Both the position numbers and the translations under genes were made by a program. This document shows, one piece after another, positions 16,277 to 23,976 of a stretch of 30,262 nucleotides of DNA. The DNA comes from CAZGOM01 sp964527265 (lineage in GTDB: Bacteria > Planctomycetota > Phycisphaerae > Phycisphaerales > Phycisphaeraceae): assembly GCA_964527265.1 (NCBI GenBank), contig CAZGOM010000056.1:1-30262 (forward strand), in the 5' to 3' direction. Under the pieces are notes generated by a model. The model had not been told where the DNA came from. It saw nothing but the letters and a program-made list of their open reading frames with translations, and made no database searches. Within the stretch, counting starts at the first letter, position 1, and each line of letters starts with the position of its first letter.

Positions 16277-16380
16277 TTTGACTTCCTCCGGAATCCACTC
16301 GTTCGTTTTAACCAAAGCCCTTGAAAAGCCTACCCAATCGTATCATGTCTTTCCTGCGAATCTAAAACGATGGGACACAA

Positions 16381-17301
16381 ATGAAAAACACCGACACCCT
16401 CGCCGTCACCACCATCAAAGGCACCGCCTTGAAAGCCGGCCAGGCCTACGGCGAAGCCTTCGCCACCCTCATCATGGGCTTCTGCAAACAGGAACTCCGC
16501 CCCGACACTGAAAGACTCGCCTACGCCCGAGCCTGCTGGAAGCACACCCTCAAATACGCCCCTCAATCCGCCCAATTCATCAAGGGCATGGCCCAGGGCG
16601 CAAATCTCTCCCTTGATCACGCCCATCTTGTCACCCTCCACGAAGAGGTCTACCACCAGCCCCACTGCACCGCCTTCGCCGCCACGGGCTCTGCAACCCG
16701 CGCCTCCAAAACCATCGTCGCCCAGAACTGGGACTGGGCCCCCAACCTCTACCCCTGGGCCGGCCTCTTAAAACTCTCCGTCTCCGACTCCCCCCGCACC
16801 GCCACCTATCACTACCCCGGCCTCTGGGCCTCCGCCGGCATCAACGAGCACGGCTTATCCCTCATGTGGACCGGCGGCGGCTATCTCCCCAAAGTCGCCC
16901 CTCTCATCGGCGTCCCTACTTATGTCTTAATCGCCGAAGTCCTCCGCCGCGCCACCGTCGATGAAGCCATCGCCTACCTTGCCTCCGTCCCCATCGCCGG
17001 CTGTTTCCTCTTCCACCTGGGCGACGCCCAGGGCAACATCGCCGTCGTCGAAGGCGCTGCCGGCAAACAAACCATCGACCGCTCCGGCGACATCCTCTTC
17101 CGCGCAAACCACTACACCTGCCGCGACATCATGCTCTGCGCCAATCAGTCCGACCCCCTCCCCACCACCAATGCCACCACCGTCTTCCGCTATCGCCGCA
17201 TGAAGGCCCTCATGGATCAGCACGCAGGCAAAATTACCCCTTCCATCACCAAAAGCATCCTCACCGACCGCCACGGCCCCTGGCCCTGGATCCACGTCTA
17301 G
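16381..17301 (+). CDS. C45-type peptidase/acyltransferase (AAT family), truncated by an in-frame TAG
   Basis: The 306 residues match the Ntn-hydrolase family that includes acyl-CoA:6-aminopenicillanate acyltransferase and C45 autoproteolytic peptidases. The likely nucleophile is Cys96 in QPHCTAFAA, followed by KTIVAQNWDW (family N-W-D-W) and SAGINEHGLSL (family G-x-N-E-x-G-L). The internal region GCFLFHLGDAQGNIAVVEG is also typical. The reading frame stops at a TAG (17299-17301), but in-frame sequence after it continues with family-like residues for 43 codons to TGA at 17431-17433, ending with SLFAVSQDRTLVTCRGG-type strands. The gene therefore lost about 44 C-terminal residues, or is a nonsense mutant. 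No CCA or SECIS-like signal was seen. Confidence 0.85.
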   Translation: MKNTDTLAVTTIKGTALKAGQAYGEAFATLIMGFCKQELRPDTERLAYARACWKHTLKYAPQSAQFIKGMAQGANLSLDHAHLVTLHEEVYHQPHCTAFAATGSATRASKTIVAQNWDWAPNLYPWAGLLKLSVSDSPRTATYHYPGLWASAGINEHGLSLMWTGGGYLPKVAPLIGVPTYVLIAEVLRRATVDEAIAYLASVPIAGCFLFHLGDAQGNIAVVEGAAGKQTIDRSGDILFRANHYTCRDIMLCANQSDPLPTTNATTVFRYRRMKALMDQHAGKITPSITKSILTDRHGPWPWIHV

Positions 17302-17433
17302 CCCGACGGCAGGGACAAAACCACCCTCGGCGGCCTCACCGTGGATAGCCTCTTCGCCGTCTCCCAGGACCGCACCCTTGTCACTTGCCGCGGCGGCCAC
17401 ACCCCCGGCCCCTGGCAAACCGTCACACCCTGA
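17302..17433 (+). pseudogene. In-frame C-terminal remnant of the C45-type gene after the amber codon
   Basis: Reading on in the frame of the C45-type gene past the TAG gives 43 sense codons: PDGRDKTTLGGLTVDSLFA then VSQDRTLVTCRGGHTPGPWQ and VTP, ending at TGA 17431-17433. This looks like the missing last beta-strands of the family (a T-V-x-S-x-F/V-x-x...T-L strand followed by G-x-P-G-x-W). GC-rich codon use is the same as in the upstream part, and changes sharply just after the TGA. Confidence 0.7.
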
Positions 17434-17503
17434 TTCAACGATAACTTTTGAAAATCTTTATGATCTGCCTGCACATGGTTGCTTTATTGAAAATTGCGAT
17501 TCA

Positions 17504-18208
17504 ATGGGTTCAATTTACGCAAGGCGTTACGTGAATAAAAAACGATGGGCTGTGGTACATAGTTTTTCGTCAAACCCAGGGAATACCATCAAATGCTCGT
17601 ACCTGGATTCAATGCTTTTTCATGGCGAAAATTTATATCCGAATCCTTCTCAGTGGAAGATTCCGGAAAATGATCGACCGTTATTCCTGCGCCGCAATAT
17701 TGGCTACATTCCATTAGTTTCTCTGCCCACAACATCCAACTTCGTTGTCCACAAAACCATTTTAGAATCGATCCTGGCACACGGATTTCGTCTTGACGTA
17801 AAGCCGGCCTGGATCACCAAGCCTATACACGTTGATTTTGCTCCAACGAATACTCAATGGACATACAGGTTCAATAATGATCCGGATGATCAATCTGACG
17901 CTTGGCAAGGCTTTCCGACTGTTCACCAGACCACAGCATGCAAAAAAGCGTACTTTGCCGTTGAAGGAGGTAAAATCCGCGATCCCAGACTGGAATCTTT
18001 TGCGGGCATGGCCACAGCGCGCGCCGCGCTTCGCGACGCAATTGTCAAAGGTACAGAACAGATGCTCGTTGTTCCGGTGAATGAGCTTGAACACCACGAT
18101 TTATTAACTGTCGATTGCTATGCCATGCTTTCATGGCCGTTGTACGAGCTTCTTAAATCCCACCTGTATCCCCGCTTTTTTCGCGTTTGCGAACTAGAAT
18201 TTGCGTAA
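17504..18208 (+). CDS. AT-richer orphan protein of unknown function
   Basis: I do not recognise a family. The sequence from about 17434 to 18250 is clearly richer in A/T than its GC-rich neighbours, and codon endings in A/T are common. The first ATG inside this compositional block is 17504 (234 aa); an upstream frame to 17378 has its first 19 codons inside the C45 remnant and is unlikely to be coding there, so the native 5' end may be missing. The protein is soluble and has aromatic-rich strands (RNIGYIPLVSLP, TQWTYRFNNDPDD), an internal helical stretch (AGMATARAALRDAIVKGTEQ) and a C-terminal helix near YELLKSHLYPRFF. No signal peptide or membrane helix was seen. The change in composition suggests acquisition by transfer. 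Confidence 0.65.
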   Translation: MGSIYARRYVNKKRWAVVHSFSSNPGNTIKCSYLDSMLFHGENLYPNPSQWKIPENDRPLFLRRNIGYIPLVSLPTTSNFVVHKTILESILAHGFRLDVKPAWITKPIHVDFAPTNTQWTYRFNNDPDDQSDAWQGFPTVHQTTACKKAYFAVEGGKIRDPRLESFAGMATARAALRDAIVKGTEQMLVVPVNELEHHDLLTVDCYAMLSWPLYELLKSHLYPRFFRVCELEFA

Positions 18209-18275
18209 GACATCGCACCGATCTCTTTTGGGTATCTGCTTCTTTCATTCGCCACTATCATTCAAGGACCCGCCC

Positions 18276-19331
18276 ATGGCTGACCGCAGACTTCCGGTTT
18301 ATTTCCTCCTCGACTGCTCCGAATCAATGGCCGGGCCCGCCATCGACATGGTCAATCAGGGCATCCAGAGCCTCGTGCGCGAAATGCGTAACGACCCCCG
18401 CGCCCTTGAAACCGTCGCCCTCAGCGTCATCACCTTCTCCAAATACGCCAAGCAGGAAGTCCCCCTCACCGACCTCCTCCAGTTCCAGGCCCCCAGGCTT
18501 TCCATCCGCCCCGGCACCGCCCTGGGCGCGGCCTTAAAGCTTGTCCGCCAATGCATTGACCGCGAGGTCGTCCGCACCACTGCCACCACCAAAGGCGATT
18601 ACCGCCCCCTGGTCTTTCTCCTCACCGACGGTATCCCCACCGATGATTGGGAAGCCGCCGCAGACATCGCCTACGGCCGCAAAGGCACCAAGGTCGCCCA
18701 CATCTACGCCATCGGTTGCGGCTTGGACGTCGACGTCAAATCCTTGAAGCGCATCACCGACGTCGTCTTCAATATGAAAGACCTCACCCCCGAAGTCGCC
18801 CGCAAATTCTTCGTCTGGCTCACCGCCTCCGTCAAAAGCGCCAGTTCCAAGGTCGACGTCTCCACCGACGACAAAGGCCCCCTTGATCCCCGTGAATTCC
18901 CTCCGGAAATCATGCAGCCGCCCGACACCCGCGCCAGAGTCAAGGAAGGCGCACGCCAGGTCTTCCTCCATCTGCGCTGCCAGAAAACCCGCCGGCCCTA
19001 CCTCATGCGCTTCATCCGCGGCGGCGAGGAACTCGCCGAACTCACCTTCGGCGACGACGGTGGCGATTTCTACCAGGCCTCCGCTTCCCATCCCCTCGAA
19101 GAAGTTGAAAACCGCGACGACGACGAAATGCCCAAGATCAACTCCGCCAAGCTCAAGGGCGTCGCCCCCTGCCCCCACTGTGGTAATCGCATCGCCGCCA
19201 TGTGCGGCTGCGGCAAGCTCTTTTGTGAAAATCCCGCCAACAAAGGCACCGCCACCTGCCCCTGGTGCGAACGCGTCTCCAGCGCCAGCGATTCCAACGC
19301 CGCCTTTGACATCAACCCCAGCGAGGGGTAA
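18276..19331 (+). CDS. TerY-like VWA domain protein with C-terminal TerY-C zinc-binding domain
   Basis: This 351-aa protein starts at an ATG with AAGGA about 8 nt upstream. Residues 5-185 form a von Willebrand A domain with a complete MIDAS: D13-C-S15-E-S17, a Thr in PGTALG (near 81), and D118 in LLTDG. Residues about 220-335 match the TerY-C zinc-ribbon: Cys at 299, 302, 310, 312, 317, 328 and 331 (CPHCG...CGCGKLFC...CPWCE). TerY proteins act with phosphatases and kinases in tellurite/stress systems, and many planctomycetes carry scattered TerY-like VWA proteins. No such partners are in this window. It is followed by a second TerY-like VWA gene after about 95 bp on the same strand. Confidence 0.92.
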   Translation: MADRRLPVYFLLDCSESMAGPAIDMVNQGIQSLVREMRNDPRALETVALSVITFSKYAKQEVPLTDLLQFQAPRLSIRPGTALGAALKLVRQCIDREVVRTTATTKGDYRPLVFLLTDGIPTDDWEAAADIAYGRKGTKVAHIYAIGCGLDVDVKSLKRITDVVFNMKDLTPEVARKFFVWLTASVKSASSKVDVSTDDKGPLDPREFPPEIMQPPDTRARVKEGARQVFLHLRCQKTRRPYLMRFIRGGEELAELTFGDDGGDFYQASASHPLEEVENRDDDEMPKINSAKLKGVAPCPHCGNRIAAMCGCGKLFCENPANKGTATCPWCERVSSASDSNAAFDINPSEG

Positions 19332-19426
19332 ACCAACCCAAAGTCCGCCCAGTCGGGGGCGCTGCTCTCTATGGCTCCTTCTCCCTCAACACACCACGCG
19401 CAATACACCATTTAAAGGGCTGCCAA

Positions 19427-21526
19427 ATGTCTTCTTGGGGTGCCGATCAACCCAGCCTTCCGCTCAAGCCCGGTCTCACCGATCGCGTGGTCCTGGCCGA
19501 TATGGGTCTCATTCCCGAAGCCGACATCCTGGCCGACCAAACCTTGTCCGACGCCCTCGACGCCTGGCGAGCTCACCCCAATTGCCGCAAGCACCGTCAG
19601 CATGTCGCCGCGCAGGTCTTTGGCCGCCTAGCGCTCGAATCCGTCGTCGCCGCACAGCAAAGCCAGAAATCCGCCCTGGCCGAGCTAGGCAATGAAATCA
19701 TCAACTACATCGCCCTGGGTCCCGCCCGCGACATCGAAAAACGCGCCCAGTCCATCATGGTCCGCGCCGCCGAACAGCGCCTGAGGGTCACCGGCCTTGG
19801 CACCGGCCCCGATGAAGAGGAAAACCGCTATTTCCTCACCACCCTTGAGCAATGGATCGAAGCCGATCCCCAGCCCCGCATCCATTACCTCGGCGCCCGC
19901 ATCATGGCCGCCCTGCGCCCTGCGTCCCCCCGCAATCAACCGGCCCAGCAACGCCCCGCCCAGACCCCCGCGGCTCCCCAAACACCCCGCCCCGCCTGGG
20001 CGGACCCGAAACTCAACATGGCCCTCCTTGGCCGCACCATTCTCCTGGACATGGGCCTCATCCCAGACGACGATCCCACCGTCTCCGACAACCTCAGCAT
20101 CTTCGGCAACATGCCCAAGGCTGCTCAGATCCGTAATCAAATCGCAGAACAGGTCCTGGGCAAGTTCATCCTTGAAGTCATCGCCCTCGCCCAATCCACC
20201 CAGGCCCTCCAACAGCAGCACCTGGCCGACCTGGGTAACGACATCCTCAACTGGCTGTCCGCCCAGGATCATGAGGACATCCCCGCGGTCGCGCTGGAAC
20301 GCGCCGTCCGCCTCGCCAAGCGCCGCATGGGCATCCTCCCTCTGGGTTCAAGCAACGACGAAGCCAACGACGCCTACCTTTACACCATCCTCTACCTCTG
20401 GATAAGCCAAAGCCCCGACGCCCGCACCACCCGCCTCATTGACCGCATCCATGCCGTCCTGGGCCTACCCCGCATTCCTTCCCCAGCCACGCCCCAGCCC
20501 GCCGCCGCCTCTTCCTCCATGAGTTCCGGGGGGGCCGCCCTGAACATCCCCGCCCCACGCCCAGCCCCTAAAAAACCCAAAAACGCACCACCCGCCCCAG
20601 ACCCCACGCGCGGCATCCCCCCCGTCCTCCAGATCCCCATCGATGACCCCGCCGACTCCCCAATCGCTTCCGCCCCCGTTCCACACGCGACACCTGTCCC
20701 CGCGCCCGCACCTTCTCACAAACCACAACCCGCCCCAGACCGCCCCCCGCTGTGGAACCCTGAAGATTCCACCAACCAACCCGACATCGAACCCGCCCCA
20801 CAGCCCCCCGCCCAACCCGTCTACACACCGACACAAACCCCGGTCCCCGTTGCGCCTCCTTCCAGTCCCCAGCCTCCCCCATTGGACCCCAACTTCCGCC
20901 GCCTTCCCGTCTACCTCGTCCTTGATTGCTCAGGCTCCATGGCCGGCGATCCCATCGAATCCATGCGTGCAGGCGTCCGCTCCCTCACCTCCGACCTCCG
21001 CAGCGATCCCCAGGCCCTCGAAACCGCCTGGCTCTCTGTCATCTCGTTCGGCTCATCCGCTCACCAGATCTCCCCCCTCACCGACCTTATCAACTTCCAG
21101 GAACCCACCCTCGACGCCCAAGGCATCACCTCCCTCGGCGAAGCACTCACTCTGCTCAACAACTGCATCGTCCGCGAAGTCCGCCCCCCCGACTCTGCCC
21201 ACAAAGGCGATTGGACGCCCCTGATCTTCCTCATGACCGACGGCCTCCCCACCGACGCCTGGGAACAGCCCGCCAAAATTCTCATTCAAAACCACCACGC
21301 CAACATCATCGCCTGCGCCGCCGGCAGCAATGCCGATCCCGAACTCCTCAAGCAAATCGGCCATCACGTCATCGAACTCCACACCCTCCAGCCCGACGCC
21401 CTCAAATCCTTCTTCAAATGGGCCTCCACTGCCGTCAAAAGCGTTGCAAGCTCGCCCAATCCCTCCCTCCCCGACCCTGCCTCCAACCTTCCCCCACCCC
21501 CTCCCAACATCAACATCGTCCCCTGA
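19427..21526 (+). CDS. Fusion of a duplicated unknown domain with a TerY-like VWA domain
   Basis: In this 699-aa protein, residues about 16-165 and 197-347 are two copies of a domain I do not recognise: both start with a L-x-D-M-G-L-I-P segment (24-30 and 207-213), continue with Q-x-x-x-[QE]-V-x-G-[RK]-x-x-L-E, and end with a Y-[FL]-x-T-[LI]-x-x-W-I helix. A long Pro/Ala/Ser-rich linker (348-490) leads to a VWA domain (492-675) with MIDAS D500-C-S502-G-S504, TSLGEAL and FLMTDGLPTD. The VWA is clearly related to the neighbour (LPVYLVLDCSGSMAG against LPVYFLLDCSESMAG) but lacks the TerY-C zinc domain. No signal peptide is seen, so it is likely cytoplasmic. ATG 19427 has only a weak AAGGG upstream. 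Confidence 0.9.
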   Translation: MSSWGADQPSLPLKPGLTDRVVLADMGLIPEADILADQTLSDALDAWRAHPNCRKHRQHVAAQVFGRLALESVVAAQQSQKSALAELGNEIINYIALGPARDIEKRAQSIMVRAAEQRLRVTGLGTGPDEEENRYFLTTLEQWIEADPQPRIHYLGARIMAALRPASPRNQPAQQRPAQTPAAPQTPRPAWADPKLNMALLGRTILLDMGLIPDDDPTVSDNLSIFGNMPKAAQIRNQIAEQVLGKFILEVIALAQSTQALQQQHLADLGNDILNWLSAQDHEDIPAVALERAVRLAKRRMGILPLGSSNDEANDAYLYTILYLWISQSPDARTTRLIDRIHAVLGLPRIPSPATPQPAAASSSMSSGGAALNIPAPRPAPKKPKNAPPAPDPTRGIPPVLQIPIDDPADSPIASAPVPHATPVPAPAPSHKPQPAPDRPPLWNPEDSTNQPDIEPAPQPPAQPVYTPTQTPVPVAPPSSPQPPPLDPNFRRLPVYLVLDCSGSMAGDPIESMRAGVRSLTSDLRSDPQALETAWLSVISFGSSAHQISPLTDLINFQEPTLDAQGITSLGEALTLLNNCIVREVRPPDSAHKGDWTPLIFLMTDGLPTDAWEQPAKILIQNHHANIIACAAGSNADPELLKQIGHHVIELHTLQPDALKSFFKWASTAVKSVASSPNPSLPDPASNLPPPPPNINIVP

Positions 21527-21640
21527 TTTAAATCCCACCCCACAGGCTTTCCCCTATCCACGCGTCTTCTCCGCGCTCCTAGACTTCACCTGAAACCCTC
21601 CCCCGCTTGTTGCAGGCCCGCCTCTCTTCAGGAGAACGTT

Positions 21641-21871
21641 ATGACCCAGGACAAAAAAACCAATCCCGCCATCAAATCCAAAACCGATGGCTCAGAAAAC
21701 CAAGAAACCCCCTGCATCCCCTCCCCCGTCTCCAGCTGTCCCACCAAGGGCAAGGACATGTCCAGCACCAGTAAAGAATTCAGCGGCAAAAAAGCCCGCG
21801 GCGACACCGCAGAAGGCAAAGACGACCCCAACACCGAAAATGACGGCGACAACGGCCCCGGCGCAGACTAA
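21641..21871 (+). CDS. Small disordered hydrophilic protein, 76 aa
   Basis: The ATG is preceded by AGGAGA (21630-21635) at a good distance, which supports translation. The 76 residues contain almost no large hydrophobic side chains: they are Lys, Asp, Ser, Thr, Pro and Gly rich, with a pattern of small charged blocks and an acidic C-terminus (DPNTENDGDNGPGAD). Two cysteines lie in the N-terminal half (TPCIPSPVSSCPTKG). I know no family. It follows the VWA fusion gene by about 115 bp on the same strand, and may belong with it. It could be a real small protein of unknown job, or a conserved leader-like frame. Confidence 0.6.
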   Translation: MTQDKKTNPAIKSKTDGSENQETPCIPSPVSSCPTKGKDMSSTSKEFSGKKARGDTAEGKDDPNTENDGDNGPGAD

Positions 21872-21944
21872 CTCCCCCTTGATTCCCCAAAGAGTGGCTG
21901 GGGCTGGTTTCTGAACCCGGAATCGCGGTTTCGTATTCCTTCCC

Positions 21945-22844
21945 TTATGGCGGCGTCACTGAAAACAGCGGCCACGCCGGCGGCGGCGTCCCCTCGATCG
22001 TCGCCGTCGTCTCCCGGTTGAACACAAACCGATAGTTATAAACATCCGTTATACGGTAATGCAGCCGTGGGCTCACATGCCCGTCGAAATGCAGCACATT
22101 CGCCGCCTCATTGTGCCGGAAGGCATACTGTGTCTGCGTATAGGCCGTCCCAGTCGTCGTGTCGTAACTTCCCCCGAAATACCCATCCACATACGCATTG
22201 GATTCTTCGTTGATATCCATCACCAGCGGCCCGTCGCTGGGCGTTATGATCACCGGCCGATTGCTCTGCACCACCGGCATGTACGGCCCCTCCGACCACC
22301 CCTTCCTCGGAATACCGTAATACTGCTGATCCAGCGAATTCCGCCTCAATGTGCTGAAATTCATCACATACGACGACCGCCCATTCTCCATCTCAAAATA
22401 AGTCCGGTTAAACAGCGATGACTGCAATTGGCTTCCCTTCTCCCCAGGGCATCGCAGCACTGACCATCCATACCGTTTCACCGCTCCGCCGCTGGTGTTG
22501 CGCATCGTAAACACCCCAGGCCCGCCCCACGCCTCCGTCTCCCCAAGCTTCACATGCCATTCATTCCCGCTATGGGACGATACCCCATTCACCGTCGCCG
22601 ATGAAGGCGATGCCGGCACCGGAAAGTGATTGTTGTAGGACTGCGCATAAACCGGAAACGCTATGTAAACCTGCCGCAGGTTCGATGCGCACAACGCCCC
22701 CCGCGCCGTCTCACGCGCTTTTCCCAGCGCTGGAAGCAGCAGCGCCATCAGCACCGAAATGATGCTTACCACCACCAGCAGTTCAATAAGCGTAAACCCA
22801 TCTCTCCCACCGCCTCTGATCGTTTTAAAAAACACCCTGTTCAT
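21945..22844 (-). CDS. Type IV pilin-like H-X9-DG protein
   Basis: This 299-aa protein has a prepilin N-terminus: GGGRDG|FTLIELLVVVSIISVLMALLLP with cleavage after Gly16, Phe +1 and Glu +5. The C-terminal half has H-NEAANVLHF-DG, an exact H-X9-DG match. Two ATGs are close together (22850 and 22844); a GAGGGG Shine-Dalgarno is too near the first but well placed for the second, so I chose 22844. As with the other pseudopilin, no secretion or pilus genes adjoin it. It is transcribed divergently from the secreted Tudor-like protein at 23070. Confidence 0.9.
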   Translation of the reverse strand: MNRVFFKTIRGGGRDGFTLIELLVVVSIISVLMALLLPALGKARETARGALCASNLRQVYIAFPVYAQSYNNHFPVPASPSSATVNGVSSHSGNEWHVKLGETEAWGGPGVFTMRNTSGGAVKRYGWSVLRCPGEKGSQLQSSLFNRTYFEMENGRSSYVMNFSTLRRNSLDQQYYGIPRKGWSEGPYMPVVQSNRPVIITPSDGPLVMDINEESNAYVDGYFGGSYDTTTGTAYTQTQYAFRHNEAANVLHFDGHVSPRLHYRITDVYNYRFVFNRETTATIEGTPPPAWPLFSVTPP

Positions 22845-23069
22845 CCTCATCCCCTCATAAAAACAAAAAAAACCGACACCCACGCACGGCAAAAAAACTG
22901 ATCCCGACTTAACCTTACACCGCCATGCTAACGCAAACTAACCGGTTTACAAAGCCACTTTTACACAATTTCAGCGGATTCCCGGCCTCCTTTGCATTTG
23001 TCTCTGGACATTCCCCGCGTCATCCCATATCTTCAATTGACCTTCCTTACTACTTCCAGGGGAATTTCA

Positions 23070-23666
23070 ATGCGCTCCATCTTCCGGGCTTCCTTCGCGT
23101 TTTCCTGCGCGCTTTTTTTCCTTACGTCTGCATCCCGCGCCGCAGACACCGTCACCCCCGCCGATCCTCTCCCCGTTTCCCCCGTCCCTCCCACCACTCA
23201 ACCCGCCCAAACCGCCTCACCCGAAAACCCACTCCCCACCGTCACCCCTGGCCAGCAGGTCAGCGCCCTCATCAACGGCAAATGGACCAACGCCACCTTC
23301 ATCGAGAAAAACCCCGAGTCCTACACAGTCAGCGAGGTTTATCCCGACTGGAGCGATGAAATCTACCCCTATTCCTCCGTCATGCTCAACGCCGTAAAAA
23401 ATCCCGCTCCCGAAGAACTCAAACCCGGCATGGCCATCCAAGTCTATTGGGGCAACCAATACTGGCCCGCCCGCGTCGTCTCCACCACCCCCGTCAACCT
23501 CGTCGTCCGCTGGGACAAATCCGCCGACAAAACCCATCGGCTTTCAAACGATAAAATCCGCCCCCTCCCCATTCAGCCCACTCCCAAACCCGGCCGAACC
23601 GACAACCCCAAATCAAATCCCAAGCCCACACCCAAGCCCACGCCCGACAAATTCGACATGATCTAA
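23070..23666 (+). CDS. Secreted protein with a double Tudor/SH3-like domain
   Basis: This 198-aa protein starts at an ATG with AGGGGA about 8 nt upstream and has a signal peptide (MRSIFRASFAFSCALFFLTS-ASRAA with AxA cleavage near residue 25). After a Pro/Thr linker, residues 61-166 form two similar beta-barrel-like halves: G-Q-Q-V-x-A-L-I-N-G-K-W and G-M-A-I-Q-V-Y-W-G-N-Q-Y-W-P-A-R-V-V, as in Tudor/agenet/SH3-like folds. The C-terminus is Lys/Pro-rich (PKPTPKPTPDKFDMI). Its domain is clearly paralogous to the N-terminal region of the next, much larger gene. Probable ligand-binding or matrix role; I know no name for the domain. Confidence 0.8.
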   Translation: MRSIFRASFAFSCALFFLTSASRAADTVTPADPLPVSPVPPTTQPAQTASPENPLPTVTPGQQVSALINGKWTNATFIEKNPESYTVSEVYPDWSDEIYPYSSVMLNAVKNPAPEELKPGMAIQVYWGNQYWPARVVSTTPVNLVVRWDKSADKTHRLSNDKIRPLPIQPTPKPGRTDNPKSNPKPTPKPTPDKFDMI

Positions 23667-23976
23667 GGGCACCCCTCCAAAACGCTTCGTTTCCCAGCAT
23701 CTTCGTCTTCATCCCCAAAGGACCACCCCAATTGCCCAAGCGGTTGAGCATGCCCTGAAATGTAAACATAAAACGCTCCTGCGTGCACCACTTCCACGCC
23801 ACAAAATCCGTAACGCCCCCAAGCTCCGATCTGCTCCTCTCTCCCTGCTTTGCTTTCACCCTCTCCTTTCTATCCAATCAGCGCCTTCCTCCCCTCCCCC
23901 CGCGCTTTCCTCCAACCCTCATCCCCGATAACTTAATCTGTTCGTACAATTGATTCGCACCCCGGGGTACTCCACG
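23667..23976 (+). other. Intergenic region before the giant secreted protein
   Basis: No convincing gene is visible in these 310 bp, which are C/T-rich on the plus strand. A TACAAT hexamer (23945-23950) lies 26 bp before the preferred ATG at 23977 and could be a -10 box; no good -35 box is at the right distance. No terminator-type hairpin was found after the 23666 stop. Confidence 0.35.

Noticed and set aside
17299..17301. Amber codon read as pyrrolysine or other readthrough
   Set aside because: No pyl genes or recoding structure are visible in the window; a nonsense mutation or error is simpler. It is left open as a check.
17378..17503. Longer start for the AT-richer orphan, at 17378
   Set aside because: The first 19 codons overlap the C45 remnant in another frame and share its GC-rich composition; AT-richer coding begins only after 17434.
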